64,000 nucleotides of DNA from UBA1738 sp964388835 (GCA_964388835.1 CAYMBZ010000003.1:1-64000); one strand, 5' to 3'. Numbered from the stretch's first letter, positions 54,460 to 63,177 are shown. A program made the numbers and translations. The notes: generated by a model not told the origin, from the letters alone.

Positions 54460-54714
54460 TTCGGTAATTTAAGCGCTTCTGCGCCGAGGAATACGGCATG
54501 CTCTTACAGCCGCCCTCCCAACGGAAATTGTTGACGGGATTTTCGGTAAGAGAGGCGGCGCGCAAAGCCTTTGCTCGGTGCGTGTGCGTGACAGTAGCAT
54601 ATGCACCGCAAAAAGAGAGTTGCGCCTGACTTTGGCGGCGTAAGGATTTGCCTATATACAAGTCACAGAAACGTTAAATTAAATATAAATGTAAAAAATA
54701 AAGGAGCGAGAAAA
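54460..54714 (+). other. Structured intergenic leader, candidate ncRNA or regulatory RNA
   Basis: This 255-nt gap is GC-rich compared with its surroundings and folds well. GCGCCGAG (54481-54488) pairs with CTCGGTGC (54574-54581) with one wobble. CTCTTAC (54501-54507) pairs with GTAAGAG (54546-54552). Inside, TCCC/GGGA and CAAC/GTTG form the tip. GCCGCC (54509-54514) can alternatively pair with GGCGGC (54554-54559), which would make a pseudoknot. A smaller CGCC/GGCG hairpin lies near 54624-54638. It matches no riboswitch that I recognise. The downstream gene starts only at 54715. The frame open from 54601 has no ribosome site. Confidence 0.45.
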
Positions 54715-57700
54715 TTGAAAAAGCAAAATTTTAAAAAATTATTGTGCGCACTCTTGAGTGCATCGCTTATGGCTTCCGGTATGACAGCATTTGCAAGTAA
54801 CGGCAGCTCACGATACACCTTGTCTGCATTTCAAACCTTTGGCGACTATGTAAAAGAGGATGACAGTGCTGTTTATCCGGACGGCTGGGCAAAATGGGTA
54901 CAGGGCAGCGGTGCCGTAAACCTGCGCGGAAAAACAGAAATCACCACAGGCTCAAACGCAATGTATGTTCTTACTAATGCTATTCCGAGATTTAATTTCG
55001 ATACACTGGTTCAAGAGGGTATTGCCCACATCGGTTTTGATATGAAGCTTGAAGAGGGTGCCGGTGTAAGAATCATGGGTTCGACCGACTTTACAGGCTC
55101 TAAGAATCCGAACTCTGTTTATCATGACAGCCACGAACTAGTTGTACAGAACTATTACCTTGATTTGAATTACGCAATAGGTGGTAAGGTGACACTTTTT
55201 ACCGGTGATGCCGGAATACAAGTATGGTCTACCGAAACTGTAGATGAATCCGATACTGCCTGGCACAGATATGATTTGATAATCGATATGGAGCATGGAA
55301 CATATACACCATATATCGATGGCGCGAAAATAGTGAAGAGTCAAACGGTTGCAGGAGAAGATGATGAGGGTAACTCAATATATGAGTATACATATTATGA
55401 AAATCTGAAATCCAACTATAACCTGAAAAATATCTACTTCCAGACAACAGGCGGCAACATTTGGTTGGATAACTTCACCGCGGAGAACTATGCAACACCG
55501 GCAGAGGGCGTTTTGGCGGCACCGCAGGTAAAGGCAGATTTCAACAACGGTAAGGTTGACATTGCGTATTCCGAAGCTGTTAATTTGTCAAGCGTTGCGG
55601 CAAGCAGTGTCAGCGCAACCAATGTGGAGACAGGTAATACGGTATCTGCAACAGCATTTACAAAAACAGCTACCGGCGCGGTAATCGACTTTGGTGATTT
55701 GCCAAACGGCACATACTATGTAAATCTTCCGAGAGTTTCGGGCAAAATCAGCGGTAAGACGGCAGTTGGCAATCCTGCTTTCTCTGTTGTAAAAACAATC
55801 AATGCAAATGAAAAAGAGCTTGTTTTGATTGATGAGGATTTTGCGGACTATACCGGCGAGGGCGCTCCGACAGGTTGGGCAACATTGACAACCGGTACAT
55901 ATGACAAAGCAACCCTCACGCAGGGCACAAAGGGCAACGGCGAAAAGACATTCGTAATGTCCGGCAATGGTGCAGGTTCATATTACTATAACTTTGACGG
56001 CGGCTATGCGCTCCATGGTGAAAACTTCACTGTTGAATTTGACGTAAACAGCGCAAACGCAGGCTGGGGAATCGGTATTATGCGTGATTCCGATATGAAT
56101 ACCTATAAGTATTCAACAATGGACAGATACAACGGAACATTCGGCAATACGGACTATAGTGTTATCGCAGGCAGATATCAGAAAGTAAACAATATGTTTG
56201 CCGGTGTATATGAGTATTTGAATTCAGAAGATACTAGTGAAGAAAATAGTGTAAAGGGAACATTTGTAACTCAAAATAATGTATATAACCTTTGGACTTT
56301 GGCGAAAACGTCCAATTCAGCTAACAAAGCAACAGAATATGACTACGGCACATGGGCACACTTTAAGCTCAACATCAACCCACAGGCGGGTAAGGTAGAC
56401 GTATATAAAGACGGAGAATTTGTTGTACAAAACACCTATCCGGTAAATATGTTTGCCGGAGTAAAGCAGACAGATGATGAAAACAAGAACCCAACTTATT
56501 CAGACGGTATCGCCGGTATCAGACTTCATAAGGAAGCGGGCTGCAGTTCGGTAGCTTTTGCAAATATAAAGGTTTCAAAGGATAATTCTTATCTTACATA
56601 TCAGGATTTTGAGGGTAGAGTAACTGCAAATGAGAACTCTGTAGGCTGGATTGCCGGAGCATACATTGGTTGGTATCAGGACGGTGTTAAAAAAGGTGGT
56701 GTATACGAGGGTCAGGATCAAACAAAAACACAATTTAAAACCACAGCCGGTAAAAACAGTAATACAGCACTTGAAATATACAGTATGAAGGGGGCTGAAC
56801 GTTGGGAAGCGGTAAAGACTATACTGAATAAGCCGGTTACAAAAGGAAAAGGATTTGTTATAGAATTTGACGCAAAGAAGAGTACAGGCAACGGCTGGTT
56901 TATGGGTGCTGCAACTACGGCAGGTGCTACAGTAGGAACTGTAACCGGCACTTTGCTGCAGATTAAAAATGACGGTAAAGTTCAATTCGGAACAGGATAT
57001 GATAGTAACTACACACAACCGGGCTACGGTGACGATTATGGAACGGAAAAAAACCCGGTAACAATAGGTGACGGAGTTTGGTATCACTACAAGTATATAA
57101 TAAATCCGAATACAGCTGATGACGGAAACAAGACAACAAGATATTTGCAGATAACAGATGAAAGTGGTAATACACAGGAATTATACGCGAATGTACGGAA
57201 TGACAATGTTGCAAACAGATTGAGAAATGAAAATACAGTTGCAATCGAATTTATGGCTAACTGGACACCTGCGGGAGTTCCGTTTGCAATCGACAACCTC
57301 AAGGTATGGGAAATCGAGCCGGACGATGCGACAGGTAAAGAACCTACAAACAAGAGCGTATACATGCAGTACGCAAAGGCAGTAAGCTATGACGGCAGTG
57401 AAGAGTTCTTTGAAACAGATCTTGATAAGTTGAAAGATACAAAGGAATTGGTATTCAAGTTCTCAGACAAGCTGACAGAGGATGCAAAATCAAAAATCAG
57501 CGTTAAGGTTAACGAAGCAGAAATAGGAACAAAGACAATAGACGGCGACAAGCTCATCGTCTCACTTGCGGGAGTTGTTATTCCGGAAAATAAATCTGTA
57601 AAAATCAAGGTTGAAAGCGGAATTGCGTGCGAAGGTGGCGTTACTGAAGATAGCCATTCATACGATATAAGTTCACACAGCAGTTCGGGTCTTGTGATAA

Positions 57701-58068
57701 ATTCAATCGACCTTTATGAAAATGTTGCGCCTACAGCACTGGATATGACAAAGGGAATTACCGCTAATGCGGATGTTCTTGTAAAGAATATTGCAAGGAT
57801 TACGGGAAAACCGGTATTCATCATCAAGGGTTACAACACAGGTGAGGCAACAACAGCATTGGTAGCCGATGCAAATTACAACGTTGTAAACAGCGGCAGT
57901 GAAGTTAAGGCTATAAAAAAAGAGGACAAGACGGTAGCCGCAGGCTCTGCATTTGAATGGAGACTGGATGCATCAGACGTTATTAACGCCGACGGAAACC
58001 AGATTAAGGCTTTCGTTTGGGATGCGGCTCAAAAAGCTTTGATTGAAAATTACATGAGCACTAAATAA
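54715..58068 (+). CDS. Secreted ConA/LamG-like three-domain protein, 1117 aa
   Basis: An exported protein with a signal peptide (about residues 1-28) and three ConA-like beta-sandwich domains (about 32-265, 365-620 and 630-880). An Ig-like domain lies after the first, and another (SbsA-type) after the third at about 895-1000. The C-terminal module ends in IKAFVWD, the shared signature. I start at TTG 54715 because AAGGAG lies 8 nt before it. The frame is open 38 codons further upstream without signal-peptide character. It has no catalytic motif. It is the largest of the four ConA-like proteins and, with the 796-residue neighbour, mirrors the pair in locus A. Confidence 0.7.
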   Translation: MKKQNFKKLLCALLSASLMASGMTAFASNGSSRYTLSAFQTFGDYVKEDDSAVYPDGWAKWVQGSGAVNLRGKTEITTGSNAMYVLTNAIPRFNFDTLVQEGIAHIGFDMKLEEGAGVRIMGSTDFTGSKNPNSVYHDSHELVVQNYYLDLNYAIGGKVTLFTGDAGIQVWSTETVDESDTAWHRYDLIIDMEHGTYTPYIDGAKIVKSQTVAGEDDEGNSIYEYTYYENLKSNYNLKNIYFQTTGGNIWLDNFTAENYATPAEGVLAAPQVKADFNNGKVDIAYSEAVNLSSVAASSVSATNVETGNTVSATAFTKTATGAVIDFGDLPNGTYYVNLPRVSGKISGKTAVGNPAFSVVKTINANEKELVLIDEDFADYTGEGAPTGWATLTTGTYDKATLTQGTKGNGEKTFVMSGNGAGSYYYNFDGGYALHGENFTVEFDVNSANAGWGIGIMRDSDMNTYKYSTMDRYNGTFGNTDYSVIAGRYQKVNNMFAGVYEYLNSEDTSEENSVKGTFVTQNNVYNLWTLAKTSNSANKATEYDYGTWAHFKLNINPQAGKVDVYKDGEFVVQNTYPVNMFAGVKQTDDENKNPTYSDGIAGIRLHKEAGCSSVAFANIKVSKDNSYLTYQDFEGRVTANENSVGWIAGAYIGWYQDGVKKGGVYEGQDQTKTQFKTTAGKNSNTALEIYSMKGAERWEAVKTILNKPVTKGKGFVIEFDAKKSTGNGWFMGAATTAGATVGTVTGTLLQIKNDGKVQFGTGYDSNYTQPGYGDDYGTEKNPVTIGDGVWYHYKYIINPNTADDGNKTTRYLQITDESGNTQELYANVRNDNVANRLRNENTVAIEFMANWTPAGVPFAIDNLKVWEIEPDDATGKEPTNKSVYMQYAKAVSYDGSEEFFETDLDKLKDTKELVFKFSDKLTEDAKSKISVKVNEAEIGTKTIDGDKLIVSLAGVVIPENKSVKIKVESGIACEGGVTEDSHSYDISSHSSSGLVINSIDLYENVAPTALDMTKGITANADVLVKNIARITGKPVFIIKGYNTGEATTALVADANYNVVNSGSEVKAIKKEDKTVAAGSAFEWRLDASDVINADGNQIKAFVWDAAQKALIENYMSTK

Positions 58069-58082
58069 AGAAGCTTTTCACG

Positions 58083-58113
58083 TATCGGGCGGCGAAATAA
58101 ACGCCGCCCGATA
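58083..58113 (+). other. Intercistronic RNA hairpin (12 bp perfect)
   Basis: TATCGGGCGGCG (58083-58094) and CGCCGCCCGATA (58102-58113) enclose a 7-nt loop. No T-tract follows. It lies between the last secreted-protein gene and the cytoplasmic beta-helix gene, the same kind of border as the hairpin at 31194-31222. Confidence 0.62.
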
Positions 58114-58131
58114 AGTGTTTTGGAGGAAGTT

Positions 58132-60141
58132 ATGAAAAATATAAATTCAACAGCAAAAATTTATGTTGATTGTGTAAACGGAAACGAATGGTATTCCGGA
58201 ATTTCAACGGATATTCACAGCGATTCCGGTCCGGTTAAGACCATTGAAACCGCCCTCGCGCGTGTGCGTGAGCTGAGAGTGGGAAGATGTGACCATCCTG
58301 TTACTATTTCAATTATGGGCGGCGAATATTTTTTGGATAAGGAAATAAATATCGGACGCATGATGAGCGATATTACAATCGAGGGTCATGGCGACAAAAA
58401 AGCCGTTATCCGCGGTGCAAAAAAAATCGAGGGCTTTTATGAAGCTGAGATGTGCGGCGTAAAATGCCTTGCGGCAAAAATTCCGGAGGGAGTTATTCCG
58501 TCCGACCTTTTTGTAAACGGCAAGCGTGCGGTTCTGCCGCGTTTCCCGGAAGAGGGATTTTTGTACCCGATAGAGTCCGAGTCAAAAACCAAGGCATTGC
58601 ATGACCGCGCAGAGTGGTTTATTGCGGAAAAGGGCGTTTTTGATAACCTTTCGCATCCCGAGGAGGTTTCGGTAAATTTCAACCACTACTGGGTGGACGA
58701 GCATGCCGGCATTGAATCCTACGACAGTGAAACCGGCAAGGTTACCATGACAAAAACCACGGCGTTTACAATTTATTCAAGTATTAAGGGTTCGGAAAAT
58801 ATCGGCAACAGCAATGCTGAGTACAGCACAATGGAATATTACCTTGAAAATGTGCGAGAAATGTTCAAAAAAACCAATCAGTATTTTATCGATATCGAGA
58901 CAAACACGCTGTATTATATTCCGGAAAATGACGGCGAGTTTGAAGCATACATGCCGACGGTTAAAGCAATGTTCAATGTTGAGGCGGATAATGTTTGCTT
59001 CAGAAATCTTACATTTGAATACTCTTCAAGTGAGTATGAAAGCAGTATGGTTGACGAGCGCACCGGCAAGGGACTTGCATGCGATAGTCAAGCGGTCTGC
59101 GGCGCAAATGCGCTTATTAACTTCAAAAACAGCGCAAATTGCCGCGTTGAGGATTGTGAGCTTTTGCACTATGGTCTCTATGGCGTGCAAATCGGCTTGG
59201 GAAGCCACCGCGTACGTGTTTGCGGCAATGTTTTTGACGATTGCGGCGCCGGCGGTGTAAAAATAGAGGGCGGCAACAACCCGGATTTCGACGGAGATGA
59301 AACCTACGGAAATACGGTAAACGATAACAAAATCACAAACTGCGGCATAAAATTCGAAGCCGGTTGCGGTGTGTTGATTATGCACAGCTATGAAAACGTT
59401 ATATCTCATAATGAGATTGCTTATACGTATTATACGGGAATTTCCTGCGGCTGGGTTTGGGGCTATGTATTCAGCAAGTCGCATGACAATATTATTGAGA
59501 AAAATCATATCCACCATATCGGTCAGGGACATTTGTCGGATATGGGCGGTATTTATATACTGGGTGCACAGAAAGGCACTGTTTTGCGCGGTAATCTTAT
59601 TCATGATACACGTTGCAGATACTACGGCGGTCAGGCGATTTATTTGGACGAGGGCGCATCCTATGTTACTGTGGAAAACAACATCTGCTATAACGTTGAT
59701 GCGGGTTCACTTCAACAGCATTTCGGATTCATGAATATTGTAAAAAACAATATTTTTGATGCCGGAGAGCATGGCTGTACGCTTCACTGGTTGCAGGAAA
59801 TGCATACCGGATTCGTGTCGGAGCGCAATATTCTCTTTACAAGAAACAGTTTGCCGGTTTACGGCTCATCGGGCGAGGATGTTCTGGCGGATTGCTTCTG
59901 CTCGGATTATAATTTGATTTACGCATTCGATGACGAGGAACCGATTTTCTACAGACAGTACGGATTAGAAAAGCACAAGGCGGATGCCGAGGCGGAACAT
60001 GAGCTGGATAAGCACAGCATTATCGCTGACCCGCTGTTTGTGGATGCGGAAAATCATGATTACAGACTTAAGGAAAATTCACCGGCATATGAAATCGGTT
60101 TTGTGGATATCGACATGAGCGATGTCGGCGTAAGAAAATAA
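58132..60141 (+). CDS. Cytoplasmic right-handed beta-helix protein, GH141-like
   Basis: A 669-residue protein without signal peptide. It begins IYVDCVNGNEWYSG and has the ALARVRELR and GGEYFL segments that open many beta-helix glycosidases of the GH141 kind. Several parallel beta-helix coils follow (about residues 290-570), rich in short N-x-I and C-x-N repeats. A loop GGIYILG and an acidic IYLDEGAS stand near residue 500. Family members cleave fucose- or xylose-containing plant glycans. The substrate here is unknown. The start at 58132 has GGAGG 6 nt upstream, which decides against the in-frame TTG at 58120. It would act on imported oligosaccharides together with the esterase encoded 16 nt downstream. 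Confidence 0.7.
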   Translation: MKNINSTAKIYVDCVNGNEWYSGISTDIHSDSGPVKTIETALARVRELRVGRCDHPVTISIMGGEYFLDKEINIGRMMSDITIEGHGDKKAVIRGAKKIEGFYEAEMCGVKCLAAKIPEGVIPSDLFVNGKRAVLPRFPEEGFLYPIESESKTKALHDRAEWFIAEKGVFDNLSHPEEVSVNFNHYWVDEHAGIESYDSETGKVTMTKTTAFTIYSSIKGSENIGNSNAEYSTMEYYLENVREMFKKTNQYFIDIETNTLYYIPENDGEFEAYMPTVKAMFNVEADNVCFRNLTFEYSSSEYESSMVDERTGKGLACDSQAVCGANALINFKNSANCRVEDCELLHYGLYGVQIGLGSHRVRVCGNVFDDCGAGGVKIEGGNNPDFDGDETYGNTVNDNKITNCGIKFEAGCGVLIMHSYENVISHNEIAYTYYTGISCGWVWGYVFSKSHDNIIEKNHIHHIGQGHLSDMGGIYILGAQKGTVLRGNLIHDTRCRYYGGQAIYLDEGASYVTVENNICYNVDAGSLQQHFGFMNIVKNNIFDAGEHGCTLHWLQEMHTGFVSERNILFTRNSLPVYGSSGEDVLADCFCSDYNLIYAFDDEEPIFYRQYGLEKHKADAEAEHELDKHSIIADPLFVDAENHDYRLKENSPAYEIGFVDIDMSDVGVRK

Positions 60142-60157
60142 AACGGAGGAAAAGAAA

Positions 60158-60751
60158 ATGGCAGTTTTGGAAAAGTACGAATGGACGGATATCTGGTGGG
60201 ATGAACCGACTGAGGATGGCAAGCGTGTACTTATGCTCGGCGATTCCATTACAAGAGGCATGAAAGAGTTCGTTAAGGAAAATGTCGGCGATGTTTTCAT
60301 CGATATGCTGGCAACTTCAAGAAGCGTGGACAATCCGAATTTTATGCGTGAGCTGAAATACATGGTTGAGCAGAGCAAGTATGATTTGATTTGTGTAAGC
60401 CATGGATTGCACGGCTTCCACCTGGAAATCGACGGTTATGAAAAGGGTATGACGGAGTGTTTTGAGTATTTGAAAAATCAAAATACAAAGATTGCCGTTG
60501 AAACCTTGACACCGGTTACAATGCCGGGCGGCGGATATAACGACCACACCGAAAGGGGACCGATTGTTCACGAAAGAAACGAAGTGCTTAAAAAATTGGC
60601 GGAAAAGTTTGAATTCCCGATTATAGATTCTTACGGACTTGTAGAGGGCAAGGCAGAAATTCGTCATATCGACGGTGTTCACTACAATCAGGACGGATAT
60701 AAGTTTTTGGGCGACTTCCTGGCTAAAAATATTCTGGAAAAGCTGGGCTGA
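60158..60751 (+). CDS. SGNH/GDSL-family hydrolase (probable carbohydrate esterase)
   Basis: A 197-residue soluble protein with the SGNH hydrolase blocks. Block I is MLGDSITRG, with the nucleophile Ser30. Block V is DGVHYNQDGY, with Asp172 and His175. A Gly (HGL) and Asn lie between them. There is no signal peptide, so it acts in the cytoplasm, most simply by removing acetyl groups from imported oligosaccharides before or after the beta-helix enzyme cuts them. The ACGGAGGAAAAG stretch holds a good ribosome site. It is the last gene of locus B and a strong terminator follows. Confidence 0.85.
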   Translation: MAVLEKYEWTDIWWDEPTEDGKRVLMLGDSITRGMKEFVKENVGDVFIDMLATSRSVDNPNFMRELKYMVEQSKYDLICVSHGLHGFHLEIDGYEKGMTECFEYLKNQNTKIAVETLTPVTMPGGGYNDHTERGPIVHERNEVLKKLAEKFEFPIIDSYGLVEGKAEIRHIDGVHYNQDGYKFLGDFLAKNILEKLG

Positions 60752-60763
60752 GATTAATTACTT

Positions 60764-60801
60764 GTGGAGTTTGTGAATTTTCGCAAACTTCACTTTTTTT
60801 G
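60764..60801 (+). terminator. Rho-independent terminator ending locus B
   Basis: A 13-bp stem (60764-60776 with 60781-60793, wobbles allowed) with a 4-nt loop is followed by seven T. It closes the roughly 22-kb operon that starts at 38785. Confidence 0.85.
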
Positions 60802-61020
60802 TTTCGCGGCGTTTTCTGCGTTCTTTGGGGAAGCCTTGCGGGGGCGAATTGTCGGAAAGTCCGAAAATGTGCTGTCCAAGCCCTCCTTACCTAAATGGGG
60901 TGGCAAACCGTAAGGCTTGACAGGAGGGTACAAGGGAGCTTTTTTCACACCTCTTTCGCCCGAAGCACACAAAGGCGTCACCCTCGGGTAGAGGCTCTGC
61001 CGCAGACGTCATTATTAAAT
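60802..61020. repeat. GC-rich noncoding element, possible dispersed repeat
   Basis: About 220 bp without a believable gene and richer in G and C than the flanks. It contains self-complementary parts: CCCTCC near 60881 with GGAGGG near 60923, and AAGCC with GGCTT around the same arms. The style (repeated mention of GGGG-TGGC and GAGGGT motifs) recalls small dispersed elements of Clostridia, but I cannot show a second copy within this window. Confidence 0.3.
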
Positions 61021-61024
61021 CCAC

Positions 61025-61059
61025 AAAAAAACGGCGGTCAAGATGACTGCCGTTTTTTT
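61025..61059. terminator. Bidirectional terminator overlapping the acetyltransferase stop
   Basis: ACGGCGGTCA (61031-61040) pairs with TGACTGCCGT (61044-61053), flanked by A-run and T-run, so it works on both strands. The stop codon of the minus-strand acetyltransferase (61038-61040) lies in the stem. Confidence 0.8.
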
Positions 61060-61712
61060 CGTGCCGAAACCGGTGTTTCATTTTTCATATAGGTTTCCCA
61101 TACATTAAGCCGGTCATCCTCATCTATGGTGCGGATAACCTTTGCCGGGACACCTGCGACGATACTGTTGGGCGGAACATCGTGCAGTACAACCGCACCG
61201 GCGGCAACAATGCTGTTTTCGCCGATAGTAACGCCCCCGGTAATCGTTGCGCTTGAACATATCCAGCAACCGTCCTTTACGGTAATCGGCGCGCCGTATT
61301 CGAAATCGTGTCTGCCGTCGGGGTAGTCTGCGTTTAGTCGCTCTTCGGCGATAAATGGATGAAGCGGTGTGGCAAGCGTGACATTTGCGCCAATCCACAC
61401 GCTGTCCCCAAGCGTAATAGGTGCTATGTCAAGGAAAGTGGTATTGTAGTTTATAAAACATTCTTTTCCGACATGGATATTCACGCCGTATTCGCAGTAA
61501 AATGGTGCATACACCATAAAATTCTTACCTACGGCAGAGGGAATTAATTTTTCCAGGGCTTTCTGCTTTTTCTTTATCCGTCGAACGGGAATTCGGTTGA
61601 ATTTATCACATCGCGAAAGACCTTTTTCGTGATGTTTTGCGATATCACAGCTCGCCGGGTTGTACAGCTTGCCGCTTATCATACGTTCCCAATCATTAAA
61701 TTTGTTATTCAT
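61038..61712 (-). CDS. Sugar O-acetyltransferase, left-handed beta-helix (Maa/LacA type)
   Basis: A 224-residue cytoplasmic enzyme that would move acetyl from acetyl-CoA to a sugar hydroxyl. The N-terminal Maa-type segment (ERMISGKLYNP) is followed by hexapeptide repeats. The typical NYNTTFLDIAPITLGD stretch, an ATPLHP segment with the catalytic His, and a C-terminal AGVPAKVIR are all present, as in maltose/galactoside acetyltransferases. An AGAGAGG ribosome site precedes the ATG at 61712. It is 16 nt downstream of trkH and read in the same direction, so it is probably the last gene of that transcript. A C-terminal extension of about 20 basic residues goes beyond the usual end. Confidence 0.9.
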   Translation of the reverse strand: MNNKFNDWERMISGKLYNPASCDIAKHHEKGLSRCDKFNRIPVRRIKKKQKALEKLIPSAVGKNFMVYAPFYCEYGVNIHVGKECFINYNTTFLDIAPITLGDSVWIGANVTLATPLHPFIAEERLNADYPDGRHDFEYGAPITVKDGCWICSSATITGGVTIGENSIVAAGAVVLHDVPPNSIVAGVPAKVIRTIDEDDRLNVWETYMKNETPVSARKKRQSS

Positions 61713-61728
61713 ATTAAACCTCTCTGTT

Positions 61729-63165
61729 TTATTTTCTCCAAGCTGTCGGCGTGAACAGAAGCAACAGCGGGAAAATTTCCAATCTGCCGATGAGCATATC
61801 GGCGGTAAGTACCAGTTTGGAAAGATTCGAGTACGCGCAGAAGCTCCGGGTAGGTCCGACCCCGCCGAGGCCGGGTCCGATATTGTTCAGAGTTGCCGCA
61901 ACAGCCGTAAAGTTTGTTAAAAAGTCAAAATTATCTATGCTTATTATCAAAATCGACAAGGTAAAGATAAGGATATACGCCGCCATGAACACGTTTATGG
62001 CGCGCAGAACCTCATGCTCTACGGGTCTGCCGTTCATTGTGATTTTTCGCACGCTGTTCGGATGAACCGCGGCGATAAGTTCTTTAAATATGCTTTTGAT
62101 ATATATAATAACTCGCGAAACCTTTATGCCGCCGCCGGTGCTTCCCGCACATGCTCCGATAAACATGAGCATGATGAGAATGGTTTTGGACAGCTCGGGC
62201 CATTTGTCGAAATCCGTCGTGGAATAGCCGGTAGTGGTTATTATCGAGCCGACCTGAAATGCCGCATGGCGCACTGTGTCCGCAAGGGTTTCAAACATGC
62301 CGCGGCAGTTTACGGTTATTATGATTATCGAGCCGAGAATGATACCCAAATATCCCTTAAGTTCATCGGAATGAAGCACATCCCGAACCTTGCGCATTAA
62401 CAGCAGATAATAGAGGGAGAAGTCGATTCCGAACGATATCATAAATATTGTTATAATGTTCTGCACATAGGGAGAATAATCGGCGGCACTGCTGTTTGCA
62501 ATGCCGAATCCGCCCGTTCCGGCTGTGCCGAAAGAAAGGGTGAGTGCATCAAAGAGCGGTAGCCCGCCGAAATAAAGCAATGCGATCTCAAACAGTGTCA
62601 TTACAAGATACATTTCGTAAAGTATCTTTGCTGTTGTGCGCACTTTGGGAACAAGCTTGCTGACCGACGGGCCGGGGCTTTCCGCCTTTATGAGATAAAG
62701 GTTGTTTCCGCCGGAAAGGGGCAGAATTGCCACCAAAAATACCAAAACGCCCATTCCACCTATCCAGTGGGTAAAGCTTCGCCAGAAAATGAGGCTTTTC
62801 GGTAATGCTTCAACATCGGTCAGGATTGAAGCGCCGGTTGTGGTGAAGCCGGATACGGTTTCAAACAGCGCGTCAATGAAGTTAGGAATAAACCCCGAGA
62901 TGTAGAAGGGGAGCGCACCGAAAATACTCAAAATAATCCAGGAAAGCGCAACCGCTATAAATCCCTCTCGCGCGTACATATTTTTCTTTTTCGGTGAGCG
63001 GACAGTAAGGGTAAGTCCGAACGCGAGGCACATCAATATGCACAGCGCAAACAGCAGAACATACGGCTCACCGTAGATGACGGCGCATATGAGCGGCAGA
63101 ATCATTGCTGCGGCTTCTATATTCAGTACCCAGCCTAAGGTATGCATAATAATTCTATAATTCAT
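61729..63165 (-). CDS. trkH: TrkH-family potassium uptake membrane protein
   Basis: A 478-residue membrane subunit of the Trk/Ktr potassium uptake system with about ten membrane helices. The four imperfect pore loops carrying the filter glycines are visible: GFTTTGAS near residue 117, GTAGTGGFG near 220, TTGYSTTD near 310 and the last one around LNNIGPGLG near 430. GACAGSTGGGIK is a further family landmark. It works with the cytoplasmic TrkA protein encoded 12 nt upstream, which gates it. The 3' end runs close to the acetyltransferase gene. It is housekeeping in character and unrelated to the glycan loci. Confidence 0.93.
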   Translation of the reverse strand: MNYRIIMHTLGWVLNIEAAAMILPLICAVIYGEPYVLLFALCILMCLAFGLTLTVRSPKKKNMYAREGFIAVALSWIILSIFGALPFYISGFIPNFIDALFETVSGFTTTGASILTDVEALPKSLIFWRSFTHWIGGMGVLVFLVAILPLSGGNNLYLIKAESPGPSVSKLVPKVRTTAKILYEMYLVMTLFEIALLYFGGLPLFDALTLSFGTAGTGGFGIANSSAADYSPYVQNIITIFMISFGIDFSLYYLLLMRKVRDVLHSDELKGYLGIILGSIIIITVNCRGMFETLADTVRHAAFQVGSIITTTGYSTTDFDKWPELSKTILIMLMFIGACAGSTGGGIKVSRVIIYIKSIFKELIAAVHPNSVRKITMNGRPVEHEVLRAINVFMAAYILIFTLSILIISIDNFDFLTNFTAVAATLNNIGPGLGGVGPTRSFCAYSNLSKLVLTADMLIGRLEIFPLLLLFTPTAWRK

Positions 63166-63177
63166 TTTTTTGCCCTC

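Noticed and set aside
54541..54600. CGCAAAGCC inside the structured leader, similar to a conserved piece of the c-di-GMP-I riboswitch.
   Set aside because: The other required conserved piece (GGGCAAACC-type strand) and the expected helix order are missing, so I do not call it a riboswitch.
54601..54714. Upstream start for the 1117-residue protein, in a frame open from 54601.
   Set aside because: No ribosome site and no signal-peptide character before TTG 54715, which has AAGGAG at good spacing.
60790..61092. Short open frames on both strands in the gap after locus B.
   Set aside because: They lack ribosome sites, overlap a terminator and read as low-complexity basic peptides.
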